A stretch of DNA of 64,000 nucleotides from Peribacillus sp. Bi96 (GCF_918698115.1 NZ_CAKKLV010000023.1:1-64000); one strand, 5' to 3'; shown: positions 8,150-16,955, counted from the stretch's first letter. Translations and numbers: made by a program. The notes: generated from the letters alone by a model not told the origin.

Positions 8150-8746
8150 ATGATTTCGAAAAAGGCAGACATTCCGAATGATTATTGGAAGGCGATTATA
8201 GATTGTGATACAGCGTATGATGATCATTTTTTATATGCAGTGAAAACAACAGGCATCTTTTGCAGGCCTTCCTGTAAATCAAGGGTGCCGAAAAAGGAAA
8301 ATGTGAAGATTTTCAAAAATGCCATGATGGCTTTGGAAGAGGATTTCCGGCCGTGTAAACGGTGTAAACCCGAAGGATTGATCCTGCCGACAGAGGACTG
8401 GATTGAACAAATAACAGAATGGATTGACAAACATTTCAGCGAGCCCCTCACATTGAACAAATTGGCGGATATTTCACACGGCAGCCCCTATCATTTACAA
8501 AGATTATTTAAGCGTGTGAAGGGGATATCGCCCACTGAATACATTCAACGCCTTCGTCTTGAAAAAGCAACGAGACTTCTTGAAAGCTCCGAACAGCCTG
8601 TAGCAGAAATAGGATTGGCTGTAGGTTTCTCAAGCACACCCTATTTCATAACGTTATTCAAAAAGAAAATGGGCGAGACACCAATGGGATACCGGAAAGA
8701 TTATATTCAGAACGTAAGGAAGGAGAGCGAACAAGATGAGTGTTAA
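8150..8746 (+). CDS. adaA: AdaA methylphosphotriester-DNA methyltransferase and activator
   Basis: The bifunctional protein repairs methylphosphotriesters by transferring the methyl to a zinc-bound cysteine and then activates alkylation-response genes. The N-terminal Ada domain has the four zinc cysteines (FCRPSC and RPCKRC, about residues 37-74). The C-terminal AraC-type HTH spans about residues 90-190 (PYHLQRLFKRVKGISP, then LLESS...IGLAVGFSS). I chose ATG 8150, 9 bases after AGGAGAG; GTG 8141 abuts the SD. It overlaps adaB by 11 bases, as in the B. subtilis ada operon. Confidence 0.92.
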   Translation: MISKKADIPNDYWKAIIDCDTAYDDHFLYAVKTTGIFCRPSCKSRVPKKENVKIFKNAMMALEEDFRPCKRCKPEGLILPTEDWIEQITEWIDKHFSEPLTLNKLADISHGSPYHLQRLFKRVKGISPTEYIQRLRLEKATRLLESSEQPVAEIGLAVGFSSTPYFITLFKKKMGETPMGYRKDYIQNVRKESEQDEC

Positions 8747-9263
8747 AGAACAAACCATTGACTGGTCCATTTTACATTATGAGAATTGGCAATTATATAT
8801 GGCCAAGACAGATAAGGGACTTTGTTACGTAGGTTCACCGGATCAATCGTATGAGGAACTGAAAGCTTGGATACAAAAACGCTTCCCTATGGCGAGACTT
8901 GTTGAAAATGAAGAGGCATTAAAACCGTATCTAAAGGAAGTGCAAGAGTATTTTGAAGGAACTCGGCAAACTTTCTCTTTTGCCAATGATGTAAATGGAA
9001 CTCCCTTTCAACTAGAAATTTGGGACGCATTGAATCAAATACCCTATGGGGAAACCTGTTCATATTCCGATATTGCAAGAATCATCCAAAGGTCTACAGC
9101 TGTTCGGGCTGTCGGAACGGCCATTGGTGCCAATCCTGTTCTAATCACGGTTCCATGCCATCGGGTAATCGGAAAGAATGGATCCATAACCGGTTACCGC
9201 GGAGGAACGGAGATGAAGCAATATCTCCTTCAATTGGAAGCACAAAATGGAAGGGATAAATGA
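8736..9263 (+). CDS. adaB: O6-methylguanine-DNA methyltransferase
   Basis: The 175-residue protein directly reverses O6-methylguanine by suicidal transfer to cysteine. The active-site motif PCHRVIG is present near residue 140, preceded by the recognition helix region (STAVRAVGTAIGANP) and followed by GSITGYRGG. Its length fits B. subtilis AdaB. The start overlaps the end of adaA and has AAGGAGAG upstream, so the genes are co-translated. Another Ogt homolog could score similarly, but gene order makes adaB the natural name. Confidence 0.92.
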   Translation: MSVKEQTIDWSILHYENWQLYMAKTDKGLCYVGSPDQSYEELKAWIQKRFPMARLVENEEALKPYLKEVQEYFEGTRQTFSFANDVNGTPFQLEIWDALNQIPYGETCSYSDIARIIQRSTAVRAVGTAIGANPVLITVPCHRVIGKNGSITGYRGGTEMKQYLLQLEAQNGRDK

Positions 9264-9299
9264 ATACGATGCATTTACTATCAGACCAAAACTAAAAAA

Positions 9300-9321
9300 A
9301 GCATCCGATTATTCGGATGCT
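9300..9321. terminator. Bidirectional terminator after adaB
   Basis: AGCATCCGA/TCGGATGCT stem with a 4-base loop, A-rich on the left and with bases suiting either direction on the right, between convergent adaB and the secreted paralog pair. Confidence 0.75.
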
Positions 9322-9339
9322 TGCAAAAAATCACTACTT

Positions 9340-9846
9340 CTAGAACCAAATGGTCACCGCTTTTTTATATGCATCACTATTAGGGATCGCATGTATCCCT
9401 TGAGCCTGTGCTTTGCGAGGATCCAAGTCATATACCATTGGTGTATAACACGAGGTCTGCCCCTTATTCACCACACCATTTCCCCCGGAACTTGCGCACG
9501 TATAAGCCTTACCATCAGTACTGCGGATGATTCTCGCATCCGCATCATGATTATATACGGCCGGACGGGTAACGGTGACTTTCGCCCAGGCTGTTTTACA
9601 GGTCGTGCTGAATTTCAATTCTACGTACGAAACGGAATCGATCCATTTTTTATCCTTCGTTACAGCCGAGCTTGCACAACTATTATAGTTAGGGCTTTTT
9701 CCATCATAAGTATGAGTTTCTGCCAATGCTTGATCATTTCCGAATACGAAAAAATCGAGAATGAATATCGACATAGTCATCAGTATGGATAAACCTATCA
9801 TTTTAAGCTTATTATTCAAGTCATTCATCCTTTCTTCGAATAACAT
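9340..9846 (-). CDS. Secreted DUF2690-like protein, paralog 1
   Basis: The 168-residue protein has an N-terminal hydrophobic signal segment ending near ALAETHTYDG. The mature part has the pattern of small DUF2690 proteins: YDGKSPNYNSCASSAVT, a run like LKFSTTCKTAWAKVT, and four or more cysteines probably in disulfides. The function of the family is unknown. It lies 15 bp downstream of a close paralog on the same strand, sharing the sequence CYTPMVYDLDPRKAQA, so the pair arose by tandem duplication and is probably co-transcribed. The exact start among ATG 9846 and internal candidates is uncertain. Confidence 0.75.
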   Translation of the reverse strand: MLFEERMNDLNNKLKMIGLSILMTMSIFILDFFVFGNDQALAETHTYDGKSPNYNSCASSAVTKDKKWIDSVSYVELKFSTTCKTAWAKVTVTRPAVYNHDADARIIRSTDGKAYTCASSGGNGVVNKGQTSCYTPMVYDLDPRKAQAQGIHAIPNSDAYKKAVTIWF

Positions 9847-9861
9847 AGAGAACCTTTATCA

Positions 9862-10335
9862 TTAATACCAGCCTGTTTCACCTGCTGTATAAGGCCAATA
9901 TCCTACTGCTTGTGCTTTTCGCGGATCTAAATCATATACCATAGGTGTATAGCATGTTGTTTGTCCTTTATTTATTTCACCATTTCCACCAGGAGATGCA
10001 CAACTGAATTGCTTATTATCAGTATTGCGGACAACCAATGCCGTTGCCTCCCCATCCGATTTAGCTGGCCTGCTTAAAGTGATCTTTGCCCAAGCCGTTT
10101 TGCAAGTCGTGCTGAATTTCAACTCCAAGTTGGCAGAAGCACCGTTGGCGTTAATTTTCACAGACTTCTTCGTCACTGCACTATTCGCACAATTATTATA
10201 GTAAGGACTTTTTCCATCATAAGTGTGGGTTTCTGCCGATGCTTTGCTGACAAAAGAATCCAGGGAGCCAAATAGAACTAAAAAAGCTACAAAAAATGAA
10301 ATGCACAAAACCATTTTTTTCATTGTTTCACTCAT
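9862..10335 (-). CDS. Secreted DUF2690-like protein, paralog 2
   Basis: The 157-residue protein begins with a Sec signal peptide (MKKMVLCISFFVAFLVLF, cleavage probably after KASA) and then the same mature domain as its neighbour: YDGKSPYYNNCANSAVT, FSTTCKTAWAKITLSRP and CYTPMVYDLDPRKAQA. The cysteines are conserved between paralogs, consistent with an extracellular disulfide-bonded fold. An ATG four codons in (MKKM) is better spaced from the AAGGGG site than the first ATG. The C-terminal tail (YWPYTAGETGWY) differs most from paralog 1. Role unknown. Confidence 0.75.
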   Translation of the reverse strand: MSETMKKMVLCISFFVAFLVLFGSLDSFVSKASAETHTYDGKSPYYNNCANSAVTKKSVKINANGASANLELKFSTTCKTAWAKITLSRPAKSDGEATALVVRNTDNKQFSCASPGGNGEINKGQTTCYTPMVYDLDPRKAQAVGYWPYTAGETGWY

Positions 10336-10655
10336 CCCCTTAACAAAAATTTATACACTGTTCATATTACAATTTTGTAATATTCTTACAAGTGATAAAT
10401 TCCCCAATTCATGAAGATCGGCAGAAACTCTTTTAACTTTCATCCTTCTACAACTCTTACAGTCTGGTATGTCTCGTTTTACCATCAAAATCAACAGACG
10501 GACAAAGTCATTATCCCCATGAGAAATTCAGTATAAGGAAGAGATAAATGAAGGGAATTTACGTCTCACGTGGAATCAACACGAGCCAATAGGCTCCTTT
10601 GGCTGGAATAAGCACAGGTCGATATACTTAAATGGATGAGTATCAAATAAAGAGA
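10336..10655. other. Intergenic region without a gene
   Basis: About 320 bases between the start of the secreted paralog pair and the Nudix gene's terminator. It must hold the promoter for the paralogs. No repeat, RNA motif or plausible small ORF was seen. Confidence 0.5.
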
Positions 10656-10694
10656 AAAGCCCCAACAAAACTCGTATTGTTTTGTTGGGGCTTT
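10656..10694 (-). terminator. Terminator of the Nudix gene
   Basis: A perfect 15-bp stem (AAAGCCCCAACAAAA and complement) with a 9-base loop begins 4 bases past the Nudix stop. Confidence 0.85.
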
Positions 10695-10698
10695 ACGT

Positions 10699-11340
10699 TC
10701 ACTTAGCACTTGGCGTCTTAGATAAGTTTTCTCTGATCAATCTAATGATGCTTATATAATAGGAACGATCATGCGGCACAAACTCATCTCTTCCTACATA
10801 GCGATCGATCATCATTCTTTTGTATTCTTGCTTTATTTCAAATCCCTGGATATTCACTTTTTCCAACGCTTCGGTCCAAAGCTCTTCGAAATCATTCAAT
10901 ACGACTTTAACCAACCCGGAAACCTCTTCTTGTTGCAGGATGAACTCATCGAAGTGATGAGTACTTACATATAGAAAGACGTTTGCTAATTCTTTGTCGA
11001 TGAAATGCTCTTTTGTTTGTTGGTATTCGATAATCCCCAATGGAACCAACTCGTCAAAGGAAACATCAATGCCTATTTCTTCTTTTATCTCCCTTACTCC
11101 GTCATATACTGTTTCATGAGCCAGCAAATGACCAGCAGCCGTAATATCCAATAGGTTCGGATAATCTTTTTTCATTGCACAACGATGTTGAAGATATAGA
11201 TATTCCACGCCCGCTTCCCTGCTAACGAACCAACAATGAAAAACCTCATGCCAATGTCCCAGTCTATGTACCTCTTCACGTGCAGCCACGCCGATTTGAT
11301 TGCGATCATCATCGAATACTTTCAACATCTCAGTTTCCAT
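10699..11340 (-). CDS. Nudix hydrolase, isopentenyl-diphosphate isomerase-like subgroup
   Basis: The 213-residue cytosolic protein carries a Nudix box at about residues 73-94: G-x5-E-x6-REIKEEIGI. The spacing between the Glu and the RE pair is one residue shorter than the canonical x7. The AAGHLLA start and the x6 spacing recall the group of Nudix proteins related to IPP isomerase, found widely in bacteria; the substrate is unknown. It starts at ATG 11340 after GGAGGG. It is followed closely by a strong terminator and preceded by a small membrane protein gene on the same strand. Confidence 0.82.
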   Translation of the reverse strand: METEMLKVFDDDRNQIGVAAREEVHRLGHWHEVFHCWFVSREAGVEYLYLQHRCAMKKDYPNLLDITAAGHLLAHETVYDGVREIKEEIGIDVSFDELVPLGIIEYQQTKEHFIDKELANVFLYVSTHHFDEFILQQEEVSGLVKVVLNDFEELWTEALEKVNIQGFEIKQEYKRMMIDRYVGRDEFVPHDRSYYISIIRLIRENLSKTPSAK

Positions 11341-11395
11341 CGCTCGTCCCTCCTTTCCTTCCTAGGCCCGGAAAATTCATTAGCTCCGTTGCACT

Positions 11396-11662
11396 TCATT
11401 CTTTTTCTTTTCTCCAATTTTTCGGGTTTAAATAACCTTTGTATTTTGCAGCCACTTCTTTCCCAACCAATAGCGCACCTACCCAAAACATGACTTCTGC
11501 AAATACGATCGCCCCTGTTATGACCCCAGCTTTCACCGCAGTCGAAAAAGGCGTAAAGGGAGCTATTACAGGAATGATCCAAGTGAGGAGGGAAATGATC
11601 AAGAAACCCATCCCTATTTTGTAAAACCTCGATTTCGTTACTTCCTTACCTTCTTTATCCAA
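11396..11662 (-). CDS. Small membrane protein, transporter-suffix-like domain
   Basis: The 88-residue protein starts with TTG, 7 bases after GGAGG, and has two or three hydrophobic helices (GMGFLIISLLTWIIPVI; VITGAIVFAEVMFWVGALLVG) and a basic tail ending YLNPKNWRKEKE. The layout recalls the small 'transporter suffix domain' proteins of Bacillus, whose role is unknown. It lies 56 bases upstream of the Nudix gene on the same strand and may share its transcript. Confidence 0.7.
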   Translation of the reverse strand: MDKEGKEVTKSRFYKIGMGFLIISLLTWIIPVIAPFTPFSTAVKAGVITGAIVFAEVMFWVGALLVGKEVAAKYKGYLNPKNWRKEKE

Positions 11663-11913
11663 TTAAATAACCTCCATAATGATTAAATTGCTTTACTTAC
11701 TCGCCAAACATTCACATACATGAATACCATCTTGAATATATTCTTTTTTTATACGTTTGAATGCTCATTTCGTTTCAAAATATGAGAAATAAAGAAATGC
11801 TAGTTGAGGAAAGCTAGCAAAGATCGGAACAGGCATTTGAAATGTGTCCAGGTTATAATAACTATGAAGAACATACTATTTATCATACTAGTAAACCAAG
11901 AAAGGAAAATCCC

Positions 11914-12594
11914 ATGTACATTGAATTCATTGCCACGACCATAGAGGATGCCATTTTAATCGAAAAATCGGGTGCAGACCGAATCGAGCTCGTCAGTTCT
12001 TTAACCGAGGGCGGATTAACTCCCAGTCACGCCCTGATAGAAGCTATCGTGCGTTCAGTCAACATTCCCGTCAACGTGATGGTAAGGCCTCATAGCCAAT
12101 CATTCTGTTACTCTCAGAGTGATCTGGATATTATGAAAAATGATATCGAGATGATAAGTACCCTTGGAGCAAACGGTGTCGTATTGGGTGCATTAAATGA
12201 AAAAAATGAAATCAATCGATCATACCTCGAAGTGCTATTAAAGGCATGTGAAGGTTTGGACGTTACATTCCACCGCGCCATCGATGATACGCCCGACCCA
12301 GTCCGTTCAGCTCAAATGCTAGCAAAGTATCCGGAAATAACAACGATCTTGACCTCCGGCGGCCATGGGGATTTTCCCAGCCGAATGAAAACCATTTTGC
12401 AAATGAAAAACGTCTGCGGCGACATATCGCTATTGGCGGGAAGCGGCTTGAATAAGGATAATATCCTTTCAATCTCTTCCGAACTAAATACCGGTTACTA
12501 TCATTTCGGTACGGCTGTTCGAAGAAATAACAGCCTCATTGAAGGAGTTCAATTGGAAAAAGCGAAAGAAATTGTAAGCATGCTAAAGATATAA
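11914..12594 (+). CDS. cutC: CutC-family protein
   Basis: The 226-residue TIM-barrel protein starts at ATG 11914 after AAAGGAAAA; the ORF extends 24 codons upstream but without an SD. Diagnostic segments are GADRIELVSSLTEGGLTPS, VNVMVRPH, VVLGALN, VTFHRAID and the glycine-rich ILTSGGHGD. CutC was linked to copper tolerance in E. coli, but that role is disputed and the true reaction is uncertain. It is a single gene with its own terminator. Confidence 0.88.
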   Translation: MYIEFIATTIEDAILIEKSGADRIELVSSLTEGGLTPSHALIEAIVRSVNIPVNVMVRPHSQSFCYSQSDLDIMKNDIEMISTLGANGVVLGALNEKNEINRSYLEVLLKACEGLDVTFHRAIDDTPDPVRSAQMLAKYPEITTILTSGGHGDFPSRMKTILQMKNVCGDISLLAGSGLNKDNILSISSELNTGYYHFGTAVRRNNSLIEGVQLEKAKEIVSMLKI

Positions 12595-12623
12595 GGACAT
12601 TCCGCTTAAATTTCAAACAATAG

Positions 12624-12649
12624 AAAGGGACCTATTCTTTGGTCCCTTT
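12624..12649 (+). terminator. Terminator of cutC
   Basis: AAAGGGACC/GGTCCCTTT stem with an 8-base loop followed by T residues, 30 bases past the cutC stop. Confidence 0.85.
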
Positions 12650-12667
12650 TTTGCTATAGATGGCTAT

Positions 12668-13078
12668 TCATTTTTGTAAAAATACCGAGTCCCAAAGCCA
12701 AAAAATAATAGCTGCAGAAAGGCCTAATACATAGTAATTCATTGTAGTTAATACATCCATACTGATATCAAAATTAAGCACCCAACTAAAAATGAATACA
12801 GCCAGCAAAGAGAAAAAAATATAAAGGCAAAAATAAATGAAACTGAATTTTTTAGGATGCTTATTGAAGTGGACCTGTACCGGAACGGCAAATAATAAAT
12901 AAGGGATAACCAAATAAAAAGAAAATATGATAATGCCAGGCAGCCCCCAGGAGGGATCACCGATAAAAATAACCATCACCGTTGAAAGCGATAGACAAGA
13001 AGAGACTATACATAAGAAATAGTATGGTATTACATCGCTTACCTTCGATACCTTTTCACTCAATTTCCAAAGTTCCAT
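12668..13078 (-). CDS. Integral membrane protein, unknown
   Basis: The protein of about 136 residues begins at ATG 13078 just after GGAGGG (a GTG four codons earlier is in frame but lacks an SD). It has four hydrophobic helices (around IPYYFLCIVSSCLSL, GIIIFSFYLVIPYLLFAV, FIYFCLYIFFSLLAVFIF and YYVLGLSAAIIFWLW). No motif or family is recognised. It lies alone between cutC (convergent) and a MerR-type regulator on the same strand. Confidence 0.65.
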   Translation of the reverse strand: MELWKLSEKVSKVSDVIPYYFLCIVSSCLSLSTVMVIFIGDPSWGLPGIIIFSFYLVIPYLLFAVPVQVHFNKHPKKFSFIYFCLYIFFSLLAVFIFSWVLNFDISMDVLTTMNYYVLGLSAAIIFWLWDSVFLQK

Positions 13079-13200
13079 TTTACCCTCCACAAATGCATGA
13101 TTCCCTTTTATACGGATAACGCATTAACACCATTATTCTTCATTTAAATGTACTCCGCAACAAACTAATGGAAATTTTTACATAACCTTAAGGTTCAAAA

Positions 13201-13223
13201 AAAAAGGCTGCCGCAGCAACCTT
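13201..13223 (-). terminator. Terminator of the MerR-type regulator
   Basis: On the minus strand AGGTTGC-loop-GCAGCCT is followed by a run of T. Near-identical hairpins end the lia operon (23849), the small membrane gene (49083) and the deacetylase (49461). Confidence 0.8.
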
Positions 13224-13272
13224 CCAAATATAGTGCCGATATAGCCTTTTTAGGGTCCCCAGAACATTCACA

Positions 13273-14010
13273 TTAATTTTTGTTAGCATCAGCAAAGTGC
13301 CCCATGGCATCGCACATGAATTTGGCTAATCCATCACCATATTGGTCGATATTTTTGGTGAACCGCTGATCATCAACATACATTTGGCCTAACCCTTTGA
13401 AAGCATCTAGTGAGTATGTGCCAAAGTTCTGGTTTAAACAATCATACCATTCTTTAATTGCTGCTTGTGCTTCCTCCGATTCAGGTGAGGAATTTCGGAT
13501 TGAAGCAAGTTTTGTATAGATTTCCGATACAGCTTTTTGTGCCTCTTTGGACATGCCTGCCACTTTAGCATTCGACTCATCAACCGCTTTATCCCCCCAA
13601 AGCTTGCGAGCTTCTTGTTCATATGGATTCTGACTGAAGTCAAACCCTTCAAATTTTTCTTTATTCGTCATTTGAATTTCCCCTTTCATATGCTTGAGCG
13701 ATTTACCGACCGTGTTAATTAATTTATCAAGTTGATTGCGTTTCTCCAGTAACATTTTTTGATGCTGCAATAACGCCTCTTGTTTATCGAACGAAGAACA
13801 GCTTATGAAATGTTTAATTTCCTTTAAAGGCATGTCGATTTCCCTGAAAAACAAGATTTGCTGCAACATCTCAAGATTATCATTGGAATACAGACGATAA
13901 CCGGAATCGCTGGTCTCCTCTGGCGATAATAACCCGATTTCATCATAATAATGCAGTGTCCGCACACTGATGCCAACTAAATCAGCAAGTTCTTTCACTC
14001 TCATCGCCAC
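13273..14010 (-). CDS. MerR-family activator with TipAS domain (Mta/TipA-like)
   Basis: The 245-residue regulator has an N-terminal MerR winged helix (MRVKELADLVGISVRTLHYYDEIGLL, GYRLYS), a coiled-coil dimerisation region (residues 75-110) and a C-terminal TipAS antibiotic-binding domain (about 125-240; GTYSLDAFKGLGQMYVDDQRF). Family members such as TipAL and B. subtilis Mta activate multidrug transporter genes on ligand binding. No transporter is directly adjacent, so the target is unknown. The GTG start follows GGAGGT. It has its own terminator. Confidence 0.85.
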   Translation of the reverse strand: MAMRVKELADLVGISVRTLHYYDEIGLLSPEETSDSGYRLYSNDNLEMLQQILFFREIDMPLKEIKHFISCSSFDKQEALLQHQKMLLEKRNQLDKLINTVGKSLKHMKGEIQMTNKEKFEGFDFSQNPYEQEARKLWGDKAVDESNAKVAGMSKEAQKAVSEIYTKLASIRNSSPESEEAQAAIKEWYDCLNQNFGTYSLDAFKGLGQMYVDDQRFTKNIDQYGDGLAKFMCDAMGHFADANKN

Positions 14011-14205
14011 TGCTTTTACCTCCTTTCGATATAAATAACTGTAAGGTATTACGTAACGTGAAAGTCAAATGGAAAAATGAAGTTTTTTGACCCAACTTGA
14101 AAAAGACGATCCCTCCTAATGAAGAATCGTATCTGTAGAAAAAGATCACTTTGTCTAAATCACCTAACATTTCGGTTTAAAGTCTAATTGACCATCGTTT
14201 TTCCT

Positions 14206-14433
14206 CTAATAACTAAGTGTTCCAGAATTGTTCATATGGTATGTATTAAAATTCCGCTTTAAATAACTAACTTTACATTCGCCGGCACCAAAGCAGTCAT
14301 ATACCGTGCAGCCTTGAAATCCCTTTGCCCTGAGATTTTCATGGATGCCGCAACGATAATCTAATTGCAGATTTGTACATGGTGTACCACCTTCTTTATC
14401 AAAGGCAAAACCAGCGAATTTTGCCCAGTCCAA
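14206..14433 (-). pseudogene. Fragment of a cysteine-rich pentapeptide-repeat-type protein
   Basis: The 75-codon open stretch matches, from memory, the N-terminal cysteine-rich part of Bacillus pentapeptide-repeat proteins (FDKEGGTPCTNLQLDYRCGI, then GFQGCTVYDCFGAG). The normal start with its first cysteine motif is missing, the sequence loses similarity after CFGAG, and the body of pentapeptide repeats is absent. It has no proper start codon with an SD. I read it as a remnant in a zone that also holds a truncated yyaC. Confidence 0.65.
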
Positions 14434-14675
14434 TACTTACACTTTCTTCAATTAAAAAGTGGTTCTGCGTAACGATTAATTTCATATTGTCCGGACCGCA
14501 ATTAATCTCGAATAAGAAAACAGCGTACATACTAGTGGATTATCTCATCTGTTTATTTGTATTTTGTTAATATACTGATTAACTGGATCTTTTGGTAAAA
14601 TAGAGGAAATCAATAACATATAATAATTAGAAAAGATATCACGGAACTCTAGTAAATAAGAGAAGGGGTGTAGGC

Positions 14676-14927
14676 ATGTATCCTTTTAACGGCAGAAAAA
14701 AAGGGGAGACAAAAAAAGAAGTGCCGTATCGCAACTACATGTTGGAAACAGAGACAGAAGGCGAAATAGACGAAATGTCTTTTCAAATCGCAAAAATTCT
14801 TCCCCCAAGTTCCAAAGAGATCATCTTTTTATGTATTGGTTCAGATCGTTCCACAGGAGATTCATTCGGACCTTTAGTAGGGACGATGCGAACAGTTATA
14901 TACTACATACAACCAATTGTTGTATGA
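14676..14927 (+). pseudogene. yyaC: Truncated yyaC-like spore protease gene
   Basis: The first about 70 residues match the N-terminal part of YyaC, a Gpr/HybD-like spore-expressed protein; the diagnostic stretch is FLCIGSDRSTGDSFGPLVGT. After this the frame runs into unrelated codons and stops at residue 83, whereas the intact protein is about 200 residues. An SD (AAGGGGTG) and start are intact, so a short product could still be made, but the conserved remainder is lost. Confidence 0.72.
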
Positions 14928-15085
14928 TGAGTTTACTATAATAATTGCGAAAGTGAGCTGAAAACCGATGATGCATTCACCACTATTTGAAAATGATGTG
15001 CCAGTAGTTATTCTTCCTTAACGGCAGAAAACTACAACTCCGTTAAGGACAGCAATAATTGTCTAAAGAAAACGGAGGGTGCAAA

Positions 15086-15958
15086 GTGAAAAATACCTTA
15101 ATAGGTTCTTTATATTTATCAATCGCTGCCAGCATTTGGGGCGGGATGTATGTGGTGGTAAAGGTTGTGGTGGACACAGTACCGCCACTGGAATTAGTTT
15201 GGTTCCGCTATGTCATTGCAATTGTTCCATTGCTGATCATTGGGATTGTAACAAAACAATCATGGCGTATTGAAAAACGTCACTGGCTGTTAATTTTCAT
15301 GATTGGGCTCATTGGTAATACAACTTCCATTGTAACCCAGGAGATTGGTACGATGCTCTCCACTGCACAAATGGGTGCCATTATCACTTCAACGACACCG
15401 GCATTCATGGTCCTATTTGCGCGAATCATTTTAAAAGAAAAGATAACGTTACGAAAAGCACTCTCAATCATTCTAGCTTCAATTGGTGTCTGTATTATTG
15501 TTGGAAATGCGAATATCAATTCATCCAACCAACTTGGTGCGATAGCGCTGCTTATTGCTGCATTAACATGGTCGCTTATGTCTGTTCTTATCAAACGTGT
15601 ACCTGGGCAATATTCACAAATTGTCGTAACCACCTATGCCATTCTGGTATCCATTGCCTTACTAACGCCTTTTACAATTAATAGATTAGCTAAACTCGAC
15701 TTTGAAGCCATGGTGCATCCATCTATTTGGGGCGGGCTTTTATACTTGGGAGTCATTTCGACAGCAAGTGCCTTTTTACTATGGAACCGCGGATTGCGGA
15801 TGCTCAATGCTTCAAGTGGCGGTTTATTTTTCTTTTTCCAGCCTATAGTCGGTACCTTTCTAGGCTGGCTATTGCTAGGAGAGCAAATTGGCTTGGCTTT
15901 TTGGATGGGTACTCTATTAATCTTTATTGGTGTTATCGTTGTCATTCGAGAAGGATAA
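15086..15958 (+). CDS. EamA/DMT-family transporter
   Basis: The 290-residue protein has about ten membrane helices in two EamA repeats (for example SIWGGMYVVVKV near the start and ALTWSLMSVLIKRVP after the midpoint). Start GTG 15086 follows GGAGGGT at 6 bases; an upstream TTG in frame has no SD. DMT proteins typically export amino acids or metabolites; the substrate cannot be told. An inverted repeat TCCTTAACGG/CCGTTAAGGA (15015-15049) lies in its promoter region and might be an operator. Gene fragments flank it. Confidence 0.85.
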   Translation: MKNTLIGSLYLSIAASIWGGMYVVVKVVVDTVPPLELVWFRYVIAIVPLLIIGIVTKQSWRIEKRHWLLIFMIGLIGNTTSIVTQEIGTMLSTAQMGAIITSTTPAFMVLFARIILKEKITLRKALSIILASIGVCIIVGNANINSSNQLGAIALLIAALTWSLMSVLIKRVPGQYSQIVVTTYAILVSIALLTPFTINRLAKLDFEAMVHPSIWGGLLYLGVISTASAFLLWNRGLRMLNASSGGLFFFFQPIVGTFLGWLLLGEQIGLAFWMGTLLIFIGVIVVIREG

Positions 15959-15966
15959 GCATCTAG

Positions 15967-16003
15967 AAAAAGCTGATTGGTGTTATATGCCGATCAGCTT
16001 TTT
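15967..16003 (+). terminator. Terminator of the DMT gene
   Basis: AAAAAGCTGATTGG/CCGATCAGCTTTTT, a 14-base stem allowing one mismatch or wobble, starts 8 bases past the stop. Confidence 0.85.
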
Positions 16004-16162
16004 CTATTCCCTTTGCTTTCATTGTAAGCTCTTAATTATCGTTCAATCCGTCAGAAAGTAATTGTACCCATTCTTCCAGTGAAAGTTTATCCTTCATATG
16101 CTTATATGCATCCGGACTTCTATCGGACACATGCGTTCTTATAATAGAACAAAACGAACGAT

Positions 16163-16672
16163 TTATAGGTTCCTACTATAATGATAGAATGTTACCTTTT
16201 GACCGGTAACCACATTATTTTCCCCATTAGTCGAAATCCGTTCAAAACCGTTTTTCTCCAAAACCTTTTGCGAGGCAATATTGTCGCTTGTCGTTTTCGC
16301 GTGTATTTGAACCACATTCAATCCCGGCGCTAGATTAACCAATCGCTTTAAAGCTTCGTTCGCTATCCCCTTTTGCGTAAATGCTTCACCAATTCTATAA
16401 CCGACATCAGCCGTACAATCGATGGGATCTATATCCACAAGGTTAATCCTGCCAACAATTGTACCTGAGCCATCCTTAATCAAGTAAAAATAGGAGAGTC
16501 CAACTTCTTGTTCATTCAATAATTCCTTATGTCTGACTTTAAAGTTTTCAAAGCTATAATAATCATCTCCGCGACTCGGTACTGTTTGTTCAAAAAAACT
16601 TCTATTATCGCATTCGAATGTAAATAAGCATTTTGCATCTTCATCATTAAGCATTTCAATGGATATTTCCAT
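16163..16672 (-). CDS. GNAT acetyltransferase (RimJ/RimL type)
   Basis: The 169-residue cytosolic protein has the GNAT fold: substrate side (EQTVPSRGDDYYSFENF), the acetyl-CoA region (DVGYRIGEAFTQKGIANEAL, where the usual Q/RxxGxG/A loop is TQKGIA) and the C-terminal IASQKVLEKNGF motif. Related enzymes acetylate ribosomal protein N-termini or small amines; the acceptor is unknown. ATG 16672 follows GGGGTG. Coding fragments lie on both sides, so it belongs to a rearranged zone. Confidence 0.82.
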   Translation of the reverse strand: MEISIEMLNDEDAKCLFTFECDNRSFFEQTVPSRGDDYYSFENFKVRHKELLNEQEVGLSYFYLIKDGSGTIVGRINLVDIDPIDCTADVGYRIGEAFTQKGIANEALKRLVNLAPGLNVVQIHAKTTSDNIASQKVLEKNGFERISTNGENNVVTGQKVTFYHYSRNL

Positions 16673-16688
16673 CGCTGCTTCACCCCTA

Positions 16689-16955
16689 TCAAATATTTCG
16701 CATATCTTTTAAAATTTGATCCTTCATCATTTGATTCAAGAAACCAAAAGACTTATCCTTCCTGATACTATATATAATGGAATATTTGTACAGAGATTGA
16801 TCCTTGAGCGTCGAAAGAAGCTTATACCCTTTATTATCCTTCAGTTCAGGAATATGGTTACATACATGAATATCTTCCGATGTCAAAAATATATTATTTT
16901 TATCTGGTAAAAAATCAAAGGATGATGTATCATAAGCATCAGATATTTATTAAAC
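16689..16955 (-). pseudogene. Degenerate C-terminal fragment, possibly LysR-type regulator
   Basis: The frame is open from about 16955 without any usable start, reads through SFDFLPDKNNIFLTSEDI and ends 65 codons after the first in-frame ATG-like codon. The pattern (hydrophobic strand, LTSEDIHVC, SIIYSIRKDKSFGFLNQM) is what one sees in the last domain of LysR-type effector-binding regions, but the match is only by appearance. The DNA-binding half is missing, so it is presumed dead. Confidence 0.35.

Noticed and set aside
11322-11582. 86-codon minus-strand ORF between the Nudix and small membrane genes
   Set aside because: Overlaps the better-supported gene at 11396-11662 in another frame and lacks membrane or domain features.
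16032-16130. 32-codon minus-strand stretch (GTG start, ends LLSDGLNDN)
   Set aside because: Looks like the C-terminal end of a lost gene. No SD at the GTG, family unknown; too little to call.
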